A stretch of 64,000 nucleotides of DNA from Lutispora saccharofermentans (GCF_024363565.1 NZ_JAJEKE010000013.1:54205-118204), one strand, 5' to 3'; counted from the first letter of the stretch, positions 1 through 9,710 are shown. The notes: a model not told the origin generated them from the letters alone. Numbers and translations are program-made.

Positions 1-1363
1 TGTTTAACGCAAAATCACTGTCATGTATATCAAAGGCCGTATAGCCTATTCTTCTCCCTTCAAAAACACCGGCTCCCGCAGCCGTATTCTGCCCTGCTTT
101 GATCAAGGCATCAGCCCAATAGGGCTTCTCTATATCCCTCATTTTTCCTATATAAAAGCTGTAGCCATCAGCATGCTGATTCAAGCCATGGCTCAATATT
201 TCGGCCCTGCCTCCCGCGATCGCCTCCCCTGCTTTGAAATATGGGCTATTCCCGCCGGGATTTATGAAGAACAGCGAGCCCTTCTGAGGGAGCGAGGATG
301 GCATCATGCCGTCAAATATATAAAGATCATAATCATCATCAGATATATTTATGTCATCTGTCTTGTAGACTTCCAGGCCTTCTATGGAGCTTAAAGCCTT
401 CTCCGCAAATATATTTCCTTCAGAAAAGAGAAGCACTTTTTTGGATTCCTCGCTCTGAAGCACCAGATAAGCTCTGTTATCCTCAAGCAATGCATCCTCT
501 TCAGTGAGCTCTGCCCATAAATACTTATAGCCCGTCTCTATGCCTTCAAACATGATATTGCAGGATTCACCGGGCTCCAGGACTATCTCCGTCAGCCCAA
601 GAAGGCTGTCCTCTCCATACAGCGCCAATTCTCTTTCGGCAGCAGCCTCGCCGTTATTCCCTACCCTTACCAAAACAGTATAGGCCTCACCGTCACGGCT
701 GTAGGATATATGGGTTATACCTGCATTTTCAGCTTTGCCGCCCAATGCAATGATCTCGCCTGCCATATCTTCCAGCGCTACGGCTTCATCTGTGTAAACC
801 AGAACATGAGCCGACGGGAACTGCTTATACATAGCTTTTATCAGGGACAGGTCATCCTTAAGGCTGCCCTGCATGCCCGTCTTCTCTATGCCGCGTATGG
901 CTTTTACCGCTGCTTCTTTATCGCCGGTTCCGCTTATCTCCACCTTAGCTCCTTTGTCCACGGAAACCACAGTAAAAGCCGAAGATGAGCCGGCTTCTCT
1001 GATAGCCTTCTCCGCCATGGCTTTTGCGGTATCGAGGCGGCTTTTTTCTCCGTATAGGGCATTCATGCTGCCGCTCCTGTCTATAGCGATTATTATGTTG
1101 CCCCCCAGCACCTTGCCTTTGGTGAGATAAGGGCCGGATAATGCCATAATCATCATAAAGGCGGCTAAAAGCTGCATGAGCATCAGTATATTATTTTTCA
1201 ACCTTTGCCAGGGTTTTTTTACCTCCGATGACCCCATTGCCTTTTTCCAAAGATACAGGCTGGATATTTCCATTTCCTCATGTTGCTGCTTGAGCATATA
1301 CATGAGCACTATAAGGCCTAAAAGAGGCAGCGACCATAAGGCGTAGGCATTATTAAAGCCCAT
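1..1363 (-). CDS. BatA-like VWA-domain membrane protein (3' end outside window)
   Basis: At least 454 residues, open to the window edge, so the C-terminus is missing. Two membrane segments are visible at about residues 8-23 and 60-77, flanking an N-terminal region like that of BatA aerotolerance proteins. A von Willebrand A domain follows, with a MIDAS motif DRSGS at residues 95-99. VWA proteins of this type act with MoxR ATPases and DUF58 proteins, apparently as metal-dependent protein-interaction or chaperone modules at the membrane; the exact substrate is unknown. The start is the ATG at 1363, with AGGAG nearby, 12 nt after the DUF58 gene. It is the last visible gene of the 9290-to-1 operon. 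Confidence 0.85.
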   Translation of the reverse strand, partial: MGFNNAYALWSLPLLGLIVLMYMLKQQHEEMEISSLYLWKKAMGSSEVKKPWQRLKNNILMLMQLLAAFMMIMALSGPYLTKGKVLGGNIIIAIDRSGSMNALYGEKSRLDTAKAMAEKAIREAGSSSAFTVVSVDKGAKVEISGTGDKEAAVKAIRGIEKTGMQGSLKDDLSLIKAMYKQFPSAHVLVYTDEAVALEDMAGEIIALGGKAENAGITHISYSRDGEAYTVLVRVGNNGEAAAERELALYGEDSLLGLTEIVLEPGESCNIMFEGIETGYKYLWAELTEEDALLEDNRAYLVLQSEESKKVLLFSEGNIFAEKALSSIEGLEVYKTDDINISDDDYDLYIFDGMMPSSLPQKGSLFFINPGGNSPYFKAGEAIAGGRAEILSHGLNQHADGYSFYIGKMRDIEKPYWADALIKAGQNTAAGAGVFEGRRIGYTAFDIHDSDFALN

Positions 1364-1375
1364 AATGAAACACTC

Positions 1376-2257
1376 CTATTTGACTATTTGCGCTGCGATC
1401 ATATCTTCAAACAATACTTTTTCCAAGCTGTCGGCGGAGCTTATGTTTACATAGGCCCCTCCATATTTCTTTGAGGATTCCTTCAAGGCCGATATGAAGC
1501 TGTTCAAGGTCCTTTCATAATTATCTATTACAGAAGGAGTCAAATCCACATCCAGCATTCCATCGGTCTCGCTGTCCTTCAGCCTGATCTGTCCCTGAAG
1601 CTTCGGGTTCAGTTCCTCGGCTGATAAAATGTGCAAGAGGACGATATCCTGCTTGTGATAGAGCAGGTACTTAAGAAAATCCTCCGGCTTATCCTGAGTA
1701 AAAAAGTCTGATATGATCAAGGACAGGCCCCTTCCTCCAAACTTTTTCTGCTTTATGGCTTTCTCCATATCTGCTATGCCTTTAAACTCAATGTTATCCA
1801 AAAAGGCTGCGCAGCCTTCAAATTGGCCTCTTCCCCCGAATATTCCGGAGCTTCTCAAGCTTCCATTCTGCATAAGATTTATGCACAGCCTGTCCATATT
1901 GTTTAGTGCCAGGAAGGCTATCGCTCCTGCAAGCTGAACTTCCGCCAGCGATTTCTTGGGCTCGCCGAAATCCATGGACCTGCTGCAGTCTAAAAATATA
2001 TTTACCATGGCTTCTCTTTCTTCCATAAAAAGCTTTACAAAAAGCCTGCCGGATCTTCCGTAAGCGTTCCAGTCCACTCTTCGCAGATCATCGCCATAGG
2101 CATACTCCCTGTAATCGGAAAACTCTACGGAGCTGCCCTTGGCTTTTGACTTCCTCAATCCTCCGCTTCCCGAAGCCATAAGCTTTTCCATATTCAGCGA
2201 TAACCTTTCAAGCCTTTTCAAAAATTCGGAATCAAATGCTCCATACTGCATGGTCAT
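1376..2257 (-). CDS. DUF58 domain-containing protein
   Basis: 293 residues. The N-terminal half carries the hallmark DUF58 stretch (SVEFSDYREY, then GDDLRRVDWNAYGR, residues 43-68). A degenerate VWA fold follows, with a MIDAS-like DCSRSM at 90-95. No membrane segment is evident, so it is probably cytosolic or peripheral. DUF58 proteins occur almost always next to MoxR AAA+ ATPases, as here: the start overlaps the moxR stop by 4 nt, implying translational coupling. Known relatives are linked to envelope stress or maturation of metal-dependent complexes. A precise role cannot be read from sequence. Confidence 0.9.
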   Translation of the reverse strand: MTMQYGAFDSEFLKRLERLSLNMEKLMASGSGGLRKSKAKGSSVEFSDYREYAYGDDLRRVDWNAYGRSGRLFVKLFMEEREAMVNIFLDCSRSMDFGEPKKSLAEVQLAGAIAFLALNNMDRLCINLMQNGSLRSSGIFGGRGQFEGCAAFLDNIEFKGIADMEKAIKQKKFGGRGLSLIISDFFTQDKPEDFLKYLLYHKQDIVLLHILSAEELNPKLQGQIRLKDSETDGMLDVDLTPSVIDNYERTLNSFISALKESSKKYGGAYVNISSADSLEKVLFEDMIAAQIVK

Positions 2258-3243
2258 GCCTGCTCCTCTGCTTTTTTGAGAATTTCTTCTATAAGCTCAT
2301 CGATGCTCAGGCCTTCCGCTATACCTTCATAATTCATAAAAACTCTATGCCTGAGAGACGGGCAAGCCACGTATTTTATATCCTCAAAGGATACATTGTA
2401 TCTTCCTTCCAGCAAGGCCCTCACTTTGGCGGAGCTTATGATGGCCTGAGCGGCTCTGGGACTGGCCCCGAACCGTATATATTTTTTAGCCCTGTCCGGT
2501 GAAGCTTCATTGTCCGGATGGGTATACATCACCGCTTTCAAAGCATAATCCATAACGGGCTGAGCCATAGGAATTTCTCTTGTTATCTTCCTGATCTCGA
2601 TTATCTTGTCCCCATCTGCCATTTTATTGATATCGATCTCAGAATTGGAGGTAGTGATATCCACTATTCCCTTGAGCTCCGACAGGCTTGGAAATTTAAC
2701 CTCTACCTTGAAAAGGAACCTGTCGAGCTGTGCCTCCGGCAAGGGATATGTGCCCTCCATCTCTATGGGGTTTTGTGTGGCCATCACCATAAAGGGCTTT
2801 GGAAGCTCATAGGTGCTCTTAAAAGCGGTTACCGTGCCTTCCTGCATGGCCTCTAAAAGGGCAGACTGGGTTTTGGGCGTTGCCCTGTTTATTTCATCGG
2901 CTAATACCAGGTTTGAGAAAACGGGGCCTTTATGAAACTCAAAAGAACTATGCCCTTCCTCTCCCTTGACCAGGATATTTGTTCCTATCACATCGGCCGG
3001 CATCAGGTCAGGGGTAAACTGTATCCTGGAAAAGCTGAGATCCAAAACTCTAGCCAGGGTCTTCACCAATTGGGTCTTGCCCAGTCCCGGAGCTCCTTCC
3101 AGAAGTATGTGCCCTCCCGACAGCAGTCCTATGATCACCTGCCTTATCACTTCCTTCTGGCCTATGATAGCTTTCCCTATTTCTTCTTCCATGTTTGTTA
3201 CAGCTTCCCAGGCCGCTTTAATATCCTTCTCTTCTATATTCAT
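2254..3243 (-). CDS. MoxR family AAA+ ATPase
   Basis: 329 residues, usual length for MoxR. Walker A GAPGLGKTQL lies at about residues 50-59 and Walker B LVLADEINRA at about 112-121, followed by the family-typical segment TQNPIEMEGTYPLPEAQLDRF. MoxR ATPases are hexameric chaperone-like motors that work with VWA partners; here the partners are the next two genes (DUF58, BatA-like). The start is ATG at 3243, with an AGGAGAATAAGAATT-type leader. A 163-bp gap holding a palindromic repeat separates it from the upstream coiled-coil gene. Confidence 0.95.
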   Translation of the reverse strand: MNIEEKDIKAAWEAVTNMEEEIGKAIIGQKEVIRQVIIGLLSGGHILLEGAPGLGKTQLVKTLARVLDLSFSRIQFTPDLMPADVIGTNILVKGEEGHSSFEFHKGPVFSNLVLADEINRATPKTQSALLEAMQEGTVTAFKSTYELPKPFMVMATQNPIEMEGTYPLPEAQLDRFLFKVEVKFPSLSELKGIVDITTSNSEIDINKMADGDKIIEIRKITREIPMAQPVMDYALKAVMYTHPDNEASPDRAKKYIRFGASPRAAQAIISSAKVRALLEGRYNVSFEDIKYVACPSLRHRVFMNYEGIAEGLSIDELIEEILKKAEEQA

Positions 3244-3306
3244 AATTCTTATTCTCCTCTATCCGCTGTTATTGAGTGCAGAATGGTCAAGACCATTCTC
3301 TACTGT

Positions 3307-3388
3307 GTCATCCTGAGCTTCAGCGAAGGATCTTTCCAGCTAAATGACACTTATGTTCAGATTCTTCGAGCTTTGCTCTCAGAATGAC
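3307..3388. repeat. Intergenic palindromic repeat (GTCATCCTGAG... type)
   Basis: The left arm GTCATCCTGAGCTTCAGCG faces the right arm (reverse complement) GTCATTCTGAGAGCAAAGC, so the sequence can fold into an imperfect long hairpin. The same motif family recurs at 22513-22577 and 23488-23554. This type of GTCATTCTGAGCGAAGCGAAG element is common between genes in many bacteria. It lies inside an operon, between the 522-residue gene and moxR. Confidence 0.7.
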
Positions 3389-3406
3389 AATTTATGTTAA
3401 TAACTA

Positions 3407-4975
3407 TCAGTCCTCCAATGAAGAAAAGTAATCCTTGACAATGTCCTGCATGCCTTGAGGTATTTGCCTGCCTTCGATGCTCTGGAAGGCTTTTTCCTTA
3501 TACTCCCCTATTACCTGATCATAGGGCTTCATTTCTCCTCTTATTCCCATGCCGTTGTCAACCGTATACTCCTTTGTCTGCCCTTCATTGCCCTTGCTGC
3601 CTTTAAGCTGGGATTTATCCCCTTCGCCGCCGACAAGGCTGGGAGTAAAAACCTTCTCATACTCCCGCACGTCTCCCGGTGAAGGCTGCTTATTGCCTAG
3701 TCCCTGACCTTTGCCTTGCCGGCTTTGGGCTTCGCTGTCTCCGCCTGTGCCGCTGCCTGCACCGGCTCCCGTATTTCCGTTCCCCTGGCCCTGGCCTTGA
3801 CCCTGGCCTTGCCCTTGACCCTGGCCCGTACCTTGTCCCTGATTATTCCCGTTGCCTGCAGCATTTGCCTGAGCCGATGAATTTTTGAGAGCCTCCATTA
3901 CCTCTTCCATGGCTCTGTTGAATTCATCATTCTCCATCAACTGGGTTATCTGCTCCTCCAGGCCGCTCAGTTCATCTTGCATATCCCCCAGCTCTCCCGC
4001 TGCCATCTTTTGTGAAAGATCATAGAAAGCTTTAGCAAGCTCAGGATTCTCACTAAGGTTTTTGGCCAGCTCCGAAAGGTTTTGGGACAGCTCTCCGATT
4101 TGCTGGCTGTTAAGGTTTTTCAAGCCTTCCGCTGTCCTTCCCAGATCCTTTTTAAGCTTTGATGCGTCGCCTTTTTTTAAGGTTTCCGCCAGGCTCTTCG
4201 TCGCCTCATTTTTAGAAAATGCTTCTATGATATTATCCAGATCCCTATCTGTATATTTTTGTTTCAGCATATCTATCTTGTTCTCCGTTCTTTGCAATGC
4301 TTTTTCCGCTTCCCTGGCATCTTTCGCATTTTTAAGCTCCTTCTTGAGCTCGGACAAAGCCTCCATGGCTTCCTTCTTTTGCTCCATAGTGAGCTTATTG
4401 TTATTCTCAAGCCTCGACAGGACCTTATCTATTTCCTTTTGCTGCTTTACTGCCTCCCTTTTCATATGGTGAAGCTCTGCAGCCCTCTCATCCATAGGAT
4501 TAGGTATAAATCCGGATGCCAAAATCATCAACGCCAGAAGGATGGAAATCAAGGAAAGCTTTTTGGGAATCCTCATCTTGATCTCCTTATTGATATTCAT
4601 TTTCCCCAAGTGCTCCAGGGCATCCTCCCGCTGAAGCTTTGCAATATTTGAACTGTCGTTTAAAAGCTCATATGCCGTTAAAGTCCTCTCACATAGGCCT
4701 TTTGAATCCAGCAGCATTGCTGCGGCCCTATTCTTGGGCGTCATAAAAAGCGATATGAGAAGGCCTATGCCGGCCAGGGCCCCCACCAGCACCGCTCCTT
4801 TGGCATAAGCGTCGTAAACAGGCACAAAGCGCGCTAAAATTACCAGCGCCAGGTATAATCCCAAGGCTATAGTCAAGGCTTTTGCCGTAAATTTCAGCAT
4901 AAATTCCATATGCATCCTGTCTCTGGCTTTTCTTATATATCTTAAAATATCTCTGTTGGAAGCCTCCACAATCAA
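3407..4975 (-). CDS. Coiled-coil membrane protein with Gly/Gln repeat, function unknown
   Basis: 522 residues. Three predicted membrane segments (about 30-50, 57-77 and 139-156) are followed by a long charged helical/coiled-coil region (about 165-370). A low-complexity Gly-Gln/Gly-Asn stretch follows at about 375-410, built from alternating GQ codons at DNA 3780-3850. The C-terminus is hydrophilic. The layout resembles DUF4175-like proteins that sit beside MoxR/VWA operons. No catalytic motif is seen. It presumably anchors or organises the MoxR-VWA complex at the membrane; that is inference from position only. Confidence 0.75.
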   Translation of the reverse strand: MIVEASNRDILRYIRKARDRMHMEFMLKFTAKALTIALGLYLALVILARFVPVYDAYAKGAVLVGALAGIGLLISLFMTPKNRAAAMLLDSKGLCERTLTAYELLNDSSNIAKLQREDALEHLGKMNINKEIKMRIPKKLSLISILLALMILASGFIPNPMDERAAELHHMKREAVKQQKEIDKVLSRLENNNKLTMEQKKEAMEALSELKKELKNAKDAREAEKALQRTENKIDMLKQKYTDRDLDNIIEAFSKNEATKSLAETLKKGDASKLKKDLGRTAEGLKNLNSQQIGELSQNLSELAKNLSENPELAKAFYDLSQKMAAGELGDMQDELSGLEEQITQLMENDEFNRAMEEVMEALKNSSAQANAAGNGNNQGQGTGQGQGQGQGQGQGQGNGNTGAGAGSGTGGDSEAQSRQGKGQGLGNKQPSPGDVREYEKVFTPSLVGGEGDKSQLKGSKGNEGQTKEYTVDNGMGIRGEMKPYDQVIGEYKEKAFQSIEGRQIPQGMQDIVKDYFSSLED

Positions 4976-5060
4976 TCACATCCTTTTCTTAGAGCTCAGA
5001 ACTCAGGATTCAGAACTCAGGTTTTTGGGTATTCCCTTTGGGTCGTGTTCTCCGTCCCCC

Positions 5061-5111
5061 CATTAGCCTATCTACCCATTTGCCTGTTTGCTTATTTGCT
5101 TATTTGCCCTG
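5061..5111. repeat. Degenerate octamer tandem repeat across a stop codon
   Basis: On the minus strand about six 8-nt units close to ATAAGCAA / ACAGGCAA / ATGGGTAG / ATAGGCTA run through the last codons and the TAG stop of the ABC permease gene. Because 8 is not a multiple of 3, a gain or loss of units would change the permease C-terminal tail. Sequence alone cannot show whether it varies. Confidence 0.6.
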
Positions 5112-5974
5112 TTAATCCTGCCCTTTGTTTTAAATTTGCTTTTCAGAGGATTTATCTTATTGGCCGATAATAACAGCAATGATATAGACAATACAATATT
5201 AAAAATCAAATTGATCAGCCATGGGCTTACATAGCTGCCTGCACCCTGGCTGCCTATGCTGAATCCCGGGAGGAAGTCCAGGCTGCCCCCTCTGAACTGG
5301 CTCCACAAAAGAGAAGCAAAGCCCACGATAGGATTGGAATATAAAAGAGGAAAGACCCCCTTATAATCAAAATCTTGTATTGCACTCAGATACATGAGCG
5401 TAAGAAATATAGTGCCGAAGTACAAAAAGGCTATGGTGCCGTATGCCAGAACATTGGCGGCAGTGGTTCTTTTGAAATAGCAGGAGTAAAAGATGCCTAT
5501 GCTGCCAAAGGTTATAGCGATTATAATAAAGAATCCAAAGAGCTCCAAAAGCTCCTTGAAGGATATCCCCCCGAATAGAAACACGATGGAAAATATGGGA
5601 AGGGATGCGACTATCAATAATATTATCTGGCTTATTGATGCAAAAAGCTTCCCTATCACTATAGAAAAAGGCGTCATCCTGGTGCAAAGCAAAAGATCCA
5701 GGGTCTGCTTTTCCCTCTCCCCTGATATTGCCCCGGTAGTAAGTGCCGGTGCGATAAAGGATATCAAGACGAACTGCATAATGGCAAGCCCGATATAGCT
5801 TCCCATAGCTAATTCAGAGTCTATTGTAGATCTATAATAATCCTGCCTGGCTATTATCATGACAAAAGAAGCCGTCAAAGCCAGGAATATCAGATATACG
5901 CCTATCATTCCGGCAGCCCGCCAGCCTCTCATTCGTATCTTCATTTCTTTGTGCAGCACTGGATTTATCTTCAT
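5072..5974 (-). CDS. ABC-2 type transporter permease
   Basis: 300 residues with about six hydrophobic segments. The first follows a short cytosolic N-terminus, NPVLHKEMKIRMRG, typical of ABC-2 permeases. The segment GAISGEREKQTLDLLLCT at about 82-99 is a signature of the GldA/NatB-like permease family. Its start overlaps the ATPase stop by 4 nt, so the two form one exporter. The substrate is unknown; the neighbours suggest an envelope role. The extreme C-terminus (NKQISKQANG) is encoded by an octamer tandem repeat and may be variable. Confidence 0.92.
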   Translation of the reverse strand: MKINPVLHKEMKIRMRGWRAAGMIGVYLIFLALTASFVMIIARQDYYRSTIDSELAMGSYIGLAIMQFVLISFIAPALTTGAISGEREKQTLDLLLCTRMTPFSIVIGKLFASISQIILLIVASLPIFSIVFLFGGISFKELLELFGFFIIIAITFGSIGIFYSCYFKRTTAANVLAYGTIAFLYFGTIFLTLMYLSAIQDFDYKGVFPLLYSNPIVGFASLLWSQFRGGSLDFLPGFSIGSQGAGSYVSPWLINLIFNIVLSISLLLLSANKINPLKSKFKTKGRINRANKQISKQANG

Positions 5975-6900
5975 TGCGCTTCCTCTCCCTTCGTCACTCT
6001 CATAAACACATCTTCAAGGTTGCCATCCATCTGGGCAAAGCTTATGACAGGGATATCTCTTTTTACCAGTTTCTTAAGAATCATGCTCATATCCTCATCA
6101 TTTCCTTCGAAGCCGGCCTCTATGAAGCCCTCACCTTCTCTGGTGCTTGTGATCAACGGAAACTCGAGAAGCATCCTTTGCGCTTCCGCCGCTTTGCCGC
6201 TCAGCCTGATCTTTATATATTTCTTGCTGTATATTTGCTGCATTATATCCGATACTGTACCGCTTATGACGATCTTGCCCCTATCGATTATGCCTATGGA
6301 GGTGCAAAGCTCCGAAAGCTCAGGCAGTATGTGAGAGCTTATTACTATGGTCTTGCCCATCTCCCTGAGAGTGCGGAGGATCTCCTTCATCTCAACTCTT
6401 GCCCTTGGGTCCATACCTGATGCAGGCTCATCCAGAACCAAAAGCCTGGGGTTATGCACCAGGCTTCTGGCAAGGCAGAGCCTCTGCTTCATGCCTCTGG
6501 ATAAGCTGTCTACATAGGCATCCCTTTTATCATTGAGATCTACCAGCTCCAGCAGATCGTTGCAAATCTTCTTTCTCTCGCCGACGTTCATACTGTATAT
6601 GGACGCATAAAAATCCAGATATTCGGTTACCTTCAAATCATCATATACACCGAAAAAATCCGGCATATATCCTATTACCTCTTTTGCTTTTCTGCTGTTC
6701 TTTACCACATCTATGTCTTCTACAAAAACGCTTCCGCCGTCTGCCGCCATAAGCCCGCATATTATCTTCATGGTGGTGGTCTTTCCCGCACCGTTAGGCC
6801 CTACAAAGCCGAATATCTCACCCTCAGGCACGCTGAGATTCAGATCATCAACGGCAGTAAACCTTCCGTATTTCTTTACAAGTCCGCTTATCTTCAACAT
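5971..6900 (-). CDS. ABC transporter ATP-binding protein
   Basis: 309 residues, CcmA/NatA-like. Walker A GPNGAGKTTT is at about residues 34-43, the signature LSRGMKQRLCLA at about 133-144, and Walker B LLVLDEPASGMD at about 153-164, followed by the H-loop region ISSHILPELS. A C-terminal extension of some 90 residues is usual for drug/bacteriocin-type exporters. It is translationally coupled to the permease (4-nt overlap) and abuts the stop of the upstream 796-residue gene, so all three are probably made together. Confidence 0.95.
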   Translation of the reverse strand: MLKISGLVKKYGRFTAVDDLNLSVPEGEIFGFVGPNGAGKTTTMKIICGLMAADGGSVFVEDIDVVKNSRKAKEVIGYMPDFFGVYDDLKVTEYLDFYASIYSMNVGERKKICNDLLELVDLNDKRDAYVDSLSRGMKQRLCLARSLVHNPRLLVLDEPASGMDPRARVEMKEILRTLREMGKTIVISSHILPELSELCTSIGIIDRGKIVISGTVSDIMQQIYSKKYIKIRLSGKAAEAQRMLLEFPLITSTREGEGFIEAGFEGNDEDMSMILKKLVKRDIPVISFAQMDGNLEDVFMRVTKGEEAQ

Positions 6901-9290
6901 TACTTCACACTTCCCTTCACTGAAATCTGCGGAAGTCGAAATTCGCTGCCGTTTATTTCAAACATAAACCTGATGGCCTTGCTTTGATCTAAATATTTTT
7001 CCATACTTGCTCCTTCAATCTCAAAGCTGCTGAAATCTCCAGCCTCCCAATCCTTTATCCCTTCATTCCATATATACTGCTTTATATTTGGTTCCGGCTT
7101 GTCATAGCTTATGCTTATTGCTTTTGGTTCTATATTTTCATCTATTTTGAAAGAAACCTCTAATGTTCCGTTGCCGTAATACATATTGTTATAGGAATCA
7201 TAATTACCATTCATCATGCTCCCTTTTATTACAGGCTGTATATATCCGAAGGGCAGTTCCACTTCTTCTCCGGGCTGCATGACCAGCTTCATATCTATTG
7301 CCGCCAAAGATTTCTCATAGCTTTTTATATCTTTCCCGTTTATCTTTACCTGGCCGCCTATGGGAGCTTTTGTCCAGCCTATCAGCTTAATGCCTTCTAT
7401 CCCGGAAGATATATCAGAAAAGTAATATTCCAGTATATCCCTTTTTTGATTATCTTTTCGGAGCTGAGCAATATCACTATCCGTCAGCTTCTGCCCTCTG
7501 TTTCTTATTTGACGTACATTATATAAGCCCTCCATGAGATCATATTTGTTGCCGTAGTATTTTTCTGCCGCTCCGCTTATCTCCTTCTTCTCGCCGTTTT
7601 TTATGTCGCTGATATGCATATACTGGTAAGAAGATATTATATAGCAGTCCTCCAGGTCGAAGCCCGCTGAATTTTCAACAAACCCGGTAAACCCTGAATC
7701 TGCATAGCTTATTTCGCTCTTTATGCTGCCGGCAATATCCTCAGCATTATCCAGGGCCAGAGTCTTCATGCTCCATACCCCTATGTCATAAAATTCCACG
7801 CTTGCTTTCGGTGCCGCAGTGATCTTTGTTTCAACCTTTTTATCCTCCCAATTTGTATAGGAGCTGTCGGAATAACTCTGTCTCATCAGCGGTCTTATCT
7901 TGGTCCCTCCTACGCCTTCCGCCTTCAAATCCGTTTTGCTCGGTGTAAATATTCCCCCGAAGGATCTTGAGGTTAATTTCCCTGCGCTGTCACCGTATAT
8001 GACAGATATTTTATTGAATATAGGTCCGGTAAGCCTGGTACCGAAGCCCACAAAGTATATGAAAACTGTGAATACTACAGACAATGCGGGTACTACTGCC
8101 CACATCAGCTCTCTCTTGTCCTTCTTTTTCAATGCAATATAGCTCACGGGAGCAGCGAGTAAAATATATACTGCAAATAATATGATGATTGTCTTATATC
8201 CGGGAAGCGGAAGCTCCGGGATGTTCCTCAGAGCTCTGTCAATCCTGTATTCGTAGCCTCGATCCATGGCCATATACTTTTCAAAGTATTCTCCTGAATA
8301 AACCGCCGGGGCTGCCCTCTGAAGCAGGGCTTCCATAAAGTACCTGTTGAGCTTCCAGGAGGATATGGGCTCAAGGCCCATATCAAAGGATAATAAAAGT
8401 ATTCTCCCTTTGCCTTTGTCGATCTGCTGCGCTATATTTATTCCATTCTCGGAGATCAGGGCTTCTCCGCCCTTCGCCTTTATATCCAGCACCTCAATGG
8501 TTTCTGCAAAGCCGTCTCCTGCTAATGCGCCCAACCCCGCTGCAGATAGCTTGATCAAGCTTCCCCTTTCCCCGGTCATAAAATCATCCTTGAAAACCGA
8601 TAGAGTCTTCCCTCCGTTAGGACCCGTCCCCAAGATCAAAATTCCGCCCTGGTTTACCCACCTTTTTAAGGTTTTATATTGCTCCTCATCCAACTTTGAA
8701 GTATCATAATCATTTATTATTATCGCGTTAAAGCCGTTCAGCACTTCAAGATCCACAGGAAAGGATTCCTCATTCAAGTCAGCCATTTTCATGCTGTTGC
8801 TTCCTTGAAGGTTTTTAAAGGTAAAGCCGTTCATATAGCCCAAATTTCCAGGGTTATCGCTTATCACCCCTGCAAGCATTACATTTTCTGCTATGCCCAT
8901 GTCTATTCTCATATAGTGCTCATGCAGAATCTTTTTCCCTTCTACTATCCTCAGCTTTGTAGTAAGCAAGGACGCAGGTATGGGTATATTCATGGTATAT
9001 TTTTTTACAGTATTTTGGGGGTGATTTATATTTATAGAGTAAATATTGACCGTCTCTACACCCATAGGGCCTGCCGAGCTGGGAATCTCGATTTGAATCT
9101 CCCCGTCAATATCCTTTTTATTATTTTCCACCGTTATGGTTACAGGAGTCGTAAAGCCTGTCCTGTAAACTTTATTGAACCCTATTTCCGTACTGACCTT
9201 AATACTTCCGTCATCTCCATATATAGGCATTATGCTTGTGAGCATCAATATTCCCATCAATAAAACCGCAATAATCTTCTTCATCATCAT
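6900..9290 (-). CDS. Large secreted membrane protein, function unknown
   Basis: 796 residues. An N-terminal signal peptide (MMMKKIIAVLLMGILML) is followed by an extracellular beta-rich region with an Ig-like start (KVSTEIGFNKVYRTGFTTPVTITVENN). A glutamine-amidotransferase-like fold may occupy about 170-320 (FNAIIINDYDTSKL, then WVNQGGILILGTGPNGGKT). Two membrane helices lie near 368-388 and 397-415, and a second extracellular beta region precedes the end. No catalytic site is recognisable. As first gene of the ABC/MoxR operon it may be the surface sensor or cargo partner; that is inference. Confidence 0.75.
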   Translation of the reverse strand: MMMKKIIAVLLMGILMLTSIMPIYGDDGSIKVSTEIGFNKVYRTGFTTPVTITVENNKKDIDGEIQIEIPSSAGPMGVETVNIYSININHPQNTVKKYTMNIPIPASLLTTKLRIVEGKKILHEHYMRIDMGIAENVMLAGVISDNPGNLGYMNGFTFKNLQGSNSMKMADLNEESFPVDLEVLNGFNAIIINDYDTSKLDEEQYKTLKRWVNQGGILILGTGPNGGKTLSVFKDDFMTGERGSLIKLSAAGLGALAGDGFAETIEVLDIKAKGGEALISENGINIAQQIDKGKGRILLLSFDMGLEPISSWKLNRYFMEALLQRAAPAVYSGEYFEKYMAMDRGYEYRIDRALRNIPELPLPGYKTIIILFAVYILLAAPVSYIALKKKDKRELMWAVVPALSVVFTVFIYFVGFGTRLTGPIFNKISVIYGDSAGKLTSRSFGGIFTPSKTDLKAEGVGGTKIRPLMRQSYSDSSYTNWEDKKVETKITAAPKASVEFYDIGVWSMKTLALDNAEDIAGSIKSEISYADSGFTGFVENSAGFDLEDCYIISSYQYMHISDIKNGEKKEISGAAEKYYGNKYDLMEGLYNVRQIRNRGQKLTDSDIAQLRKDNQKRDILEYYFSDISSGIEGIKLIGWTKAPIGGQVKINGKDIKSYEKSLAAIDMKLVMQPGEEVELPFGYIQPVIKGSMMNGNYDSYNNMYYGNGTLEVSFKIDENIEPKAISISYDKPEPNIKQYIWNEGIKDWEAGDFSSFEIEGASMEKYLDQSKAIRFMFEINGSEFRLPQISVKGSVK

Positions 9291-9374
9291 ACCTCCAAAA
9301 TTTAAGTCCCGAATGCATCATTAATTAAGACGCAACACTATCTAAAAAGTTACAAGTTTACATATATTAATCGG

Positions 9375-9605
9375 TTGTGGTAGCTGATAACAAGTATAAA
9401 GCTTCAAGGCTAAGACTTTGTAAGCTTGTATAGGGCTGCGTCAAAACTCGCATGCAGCGTTTGTCATTACTGTTAAAATTCAAGTGAGTTATGAGAGCTT
9501 TAGATTTAACAACATATAGGCTCAAACAGTTGACGCAGCTTTTCCTATACTTCGCTAACAAACTCTAAGCCTCTTCACAAAATACTCTTTTATCAGCTAC
9601 CACAA
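9375..9605. mobile_element. Palindromic MITE with long terminal inverted repeats, copy 1
   Basis: 231 bp beginning TTGTGGTAGCTGATAA and ending TTATCAGCTACCACAA. The inverted similarity continues inward for about 65 bp per arm (AAGGCTAAGACTTTG against AGAGGCTTAGAGTTTG, and GCTGCGTCAA against TTGACGCAGC). A second copy lies at 44285-44451. This copy has about 65 bp extra in its centre (about 9451-9517). The rest of the 420-bp gap 9291-9710 holds nothing else I can identify except the RBS for the next gene. Confidence 0.8.
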
Positions 9606-9710
9606 TGAGTTATATTAATACTATTGTACAATACTTTCGGGCAATGTAATATTATTAATATCAAGTCACGAGCTTTGAGTTCTGAATTTTAAGGAGGATA
9701 AAATAAAAAT

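Noticed and set aside
5061..5111. CRISPR-like short repeats
   Set aside because: Eight-nt units without spacers; a tandem repeat, not CRISPR.
9367..9561. 64-residue minus-strand frame in the first MITE
   Set aside because: It lies wholly in the palindromic element, has no RBS and is absent from the second copy.
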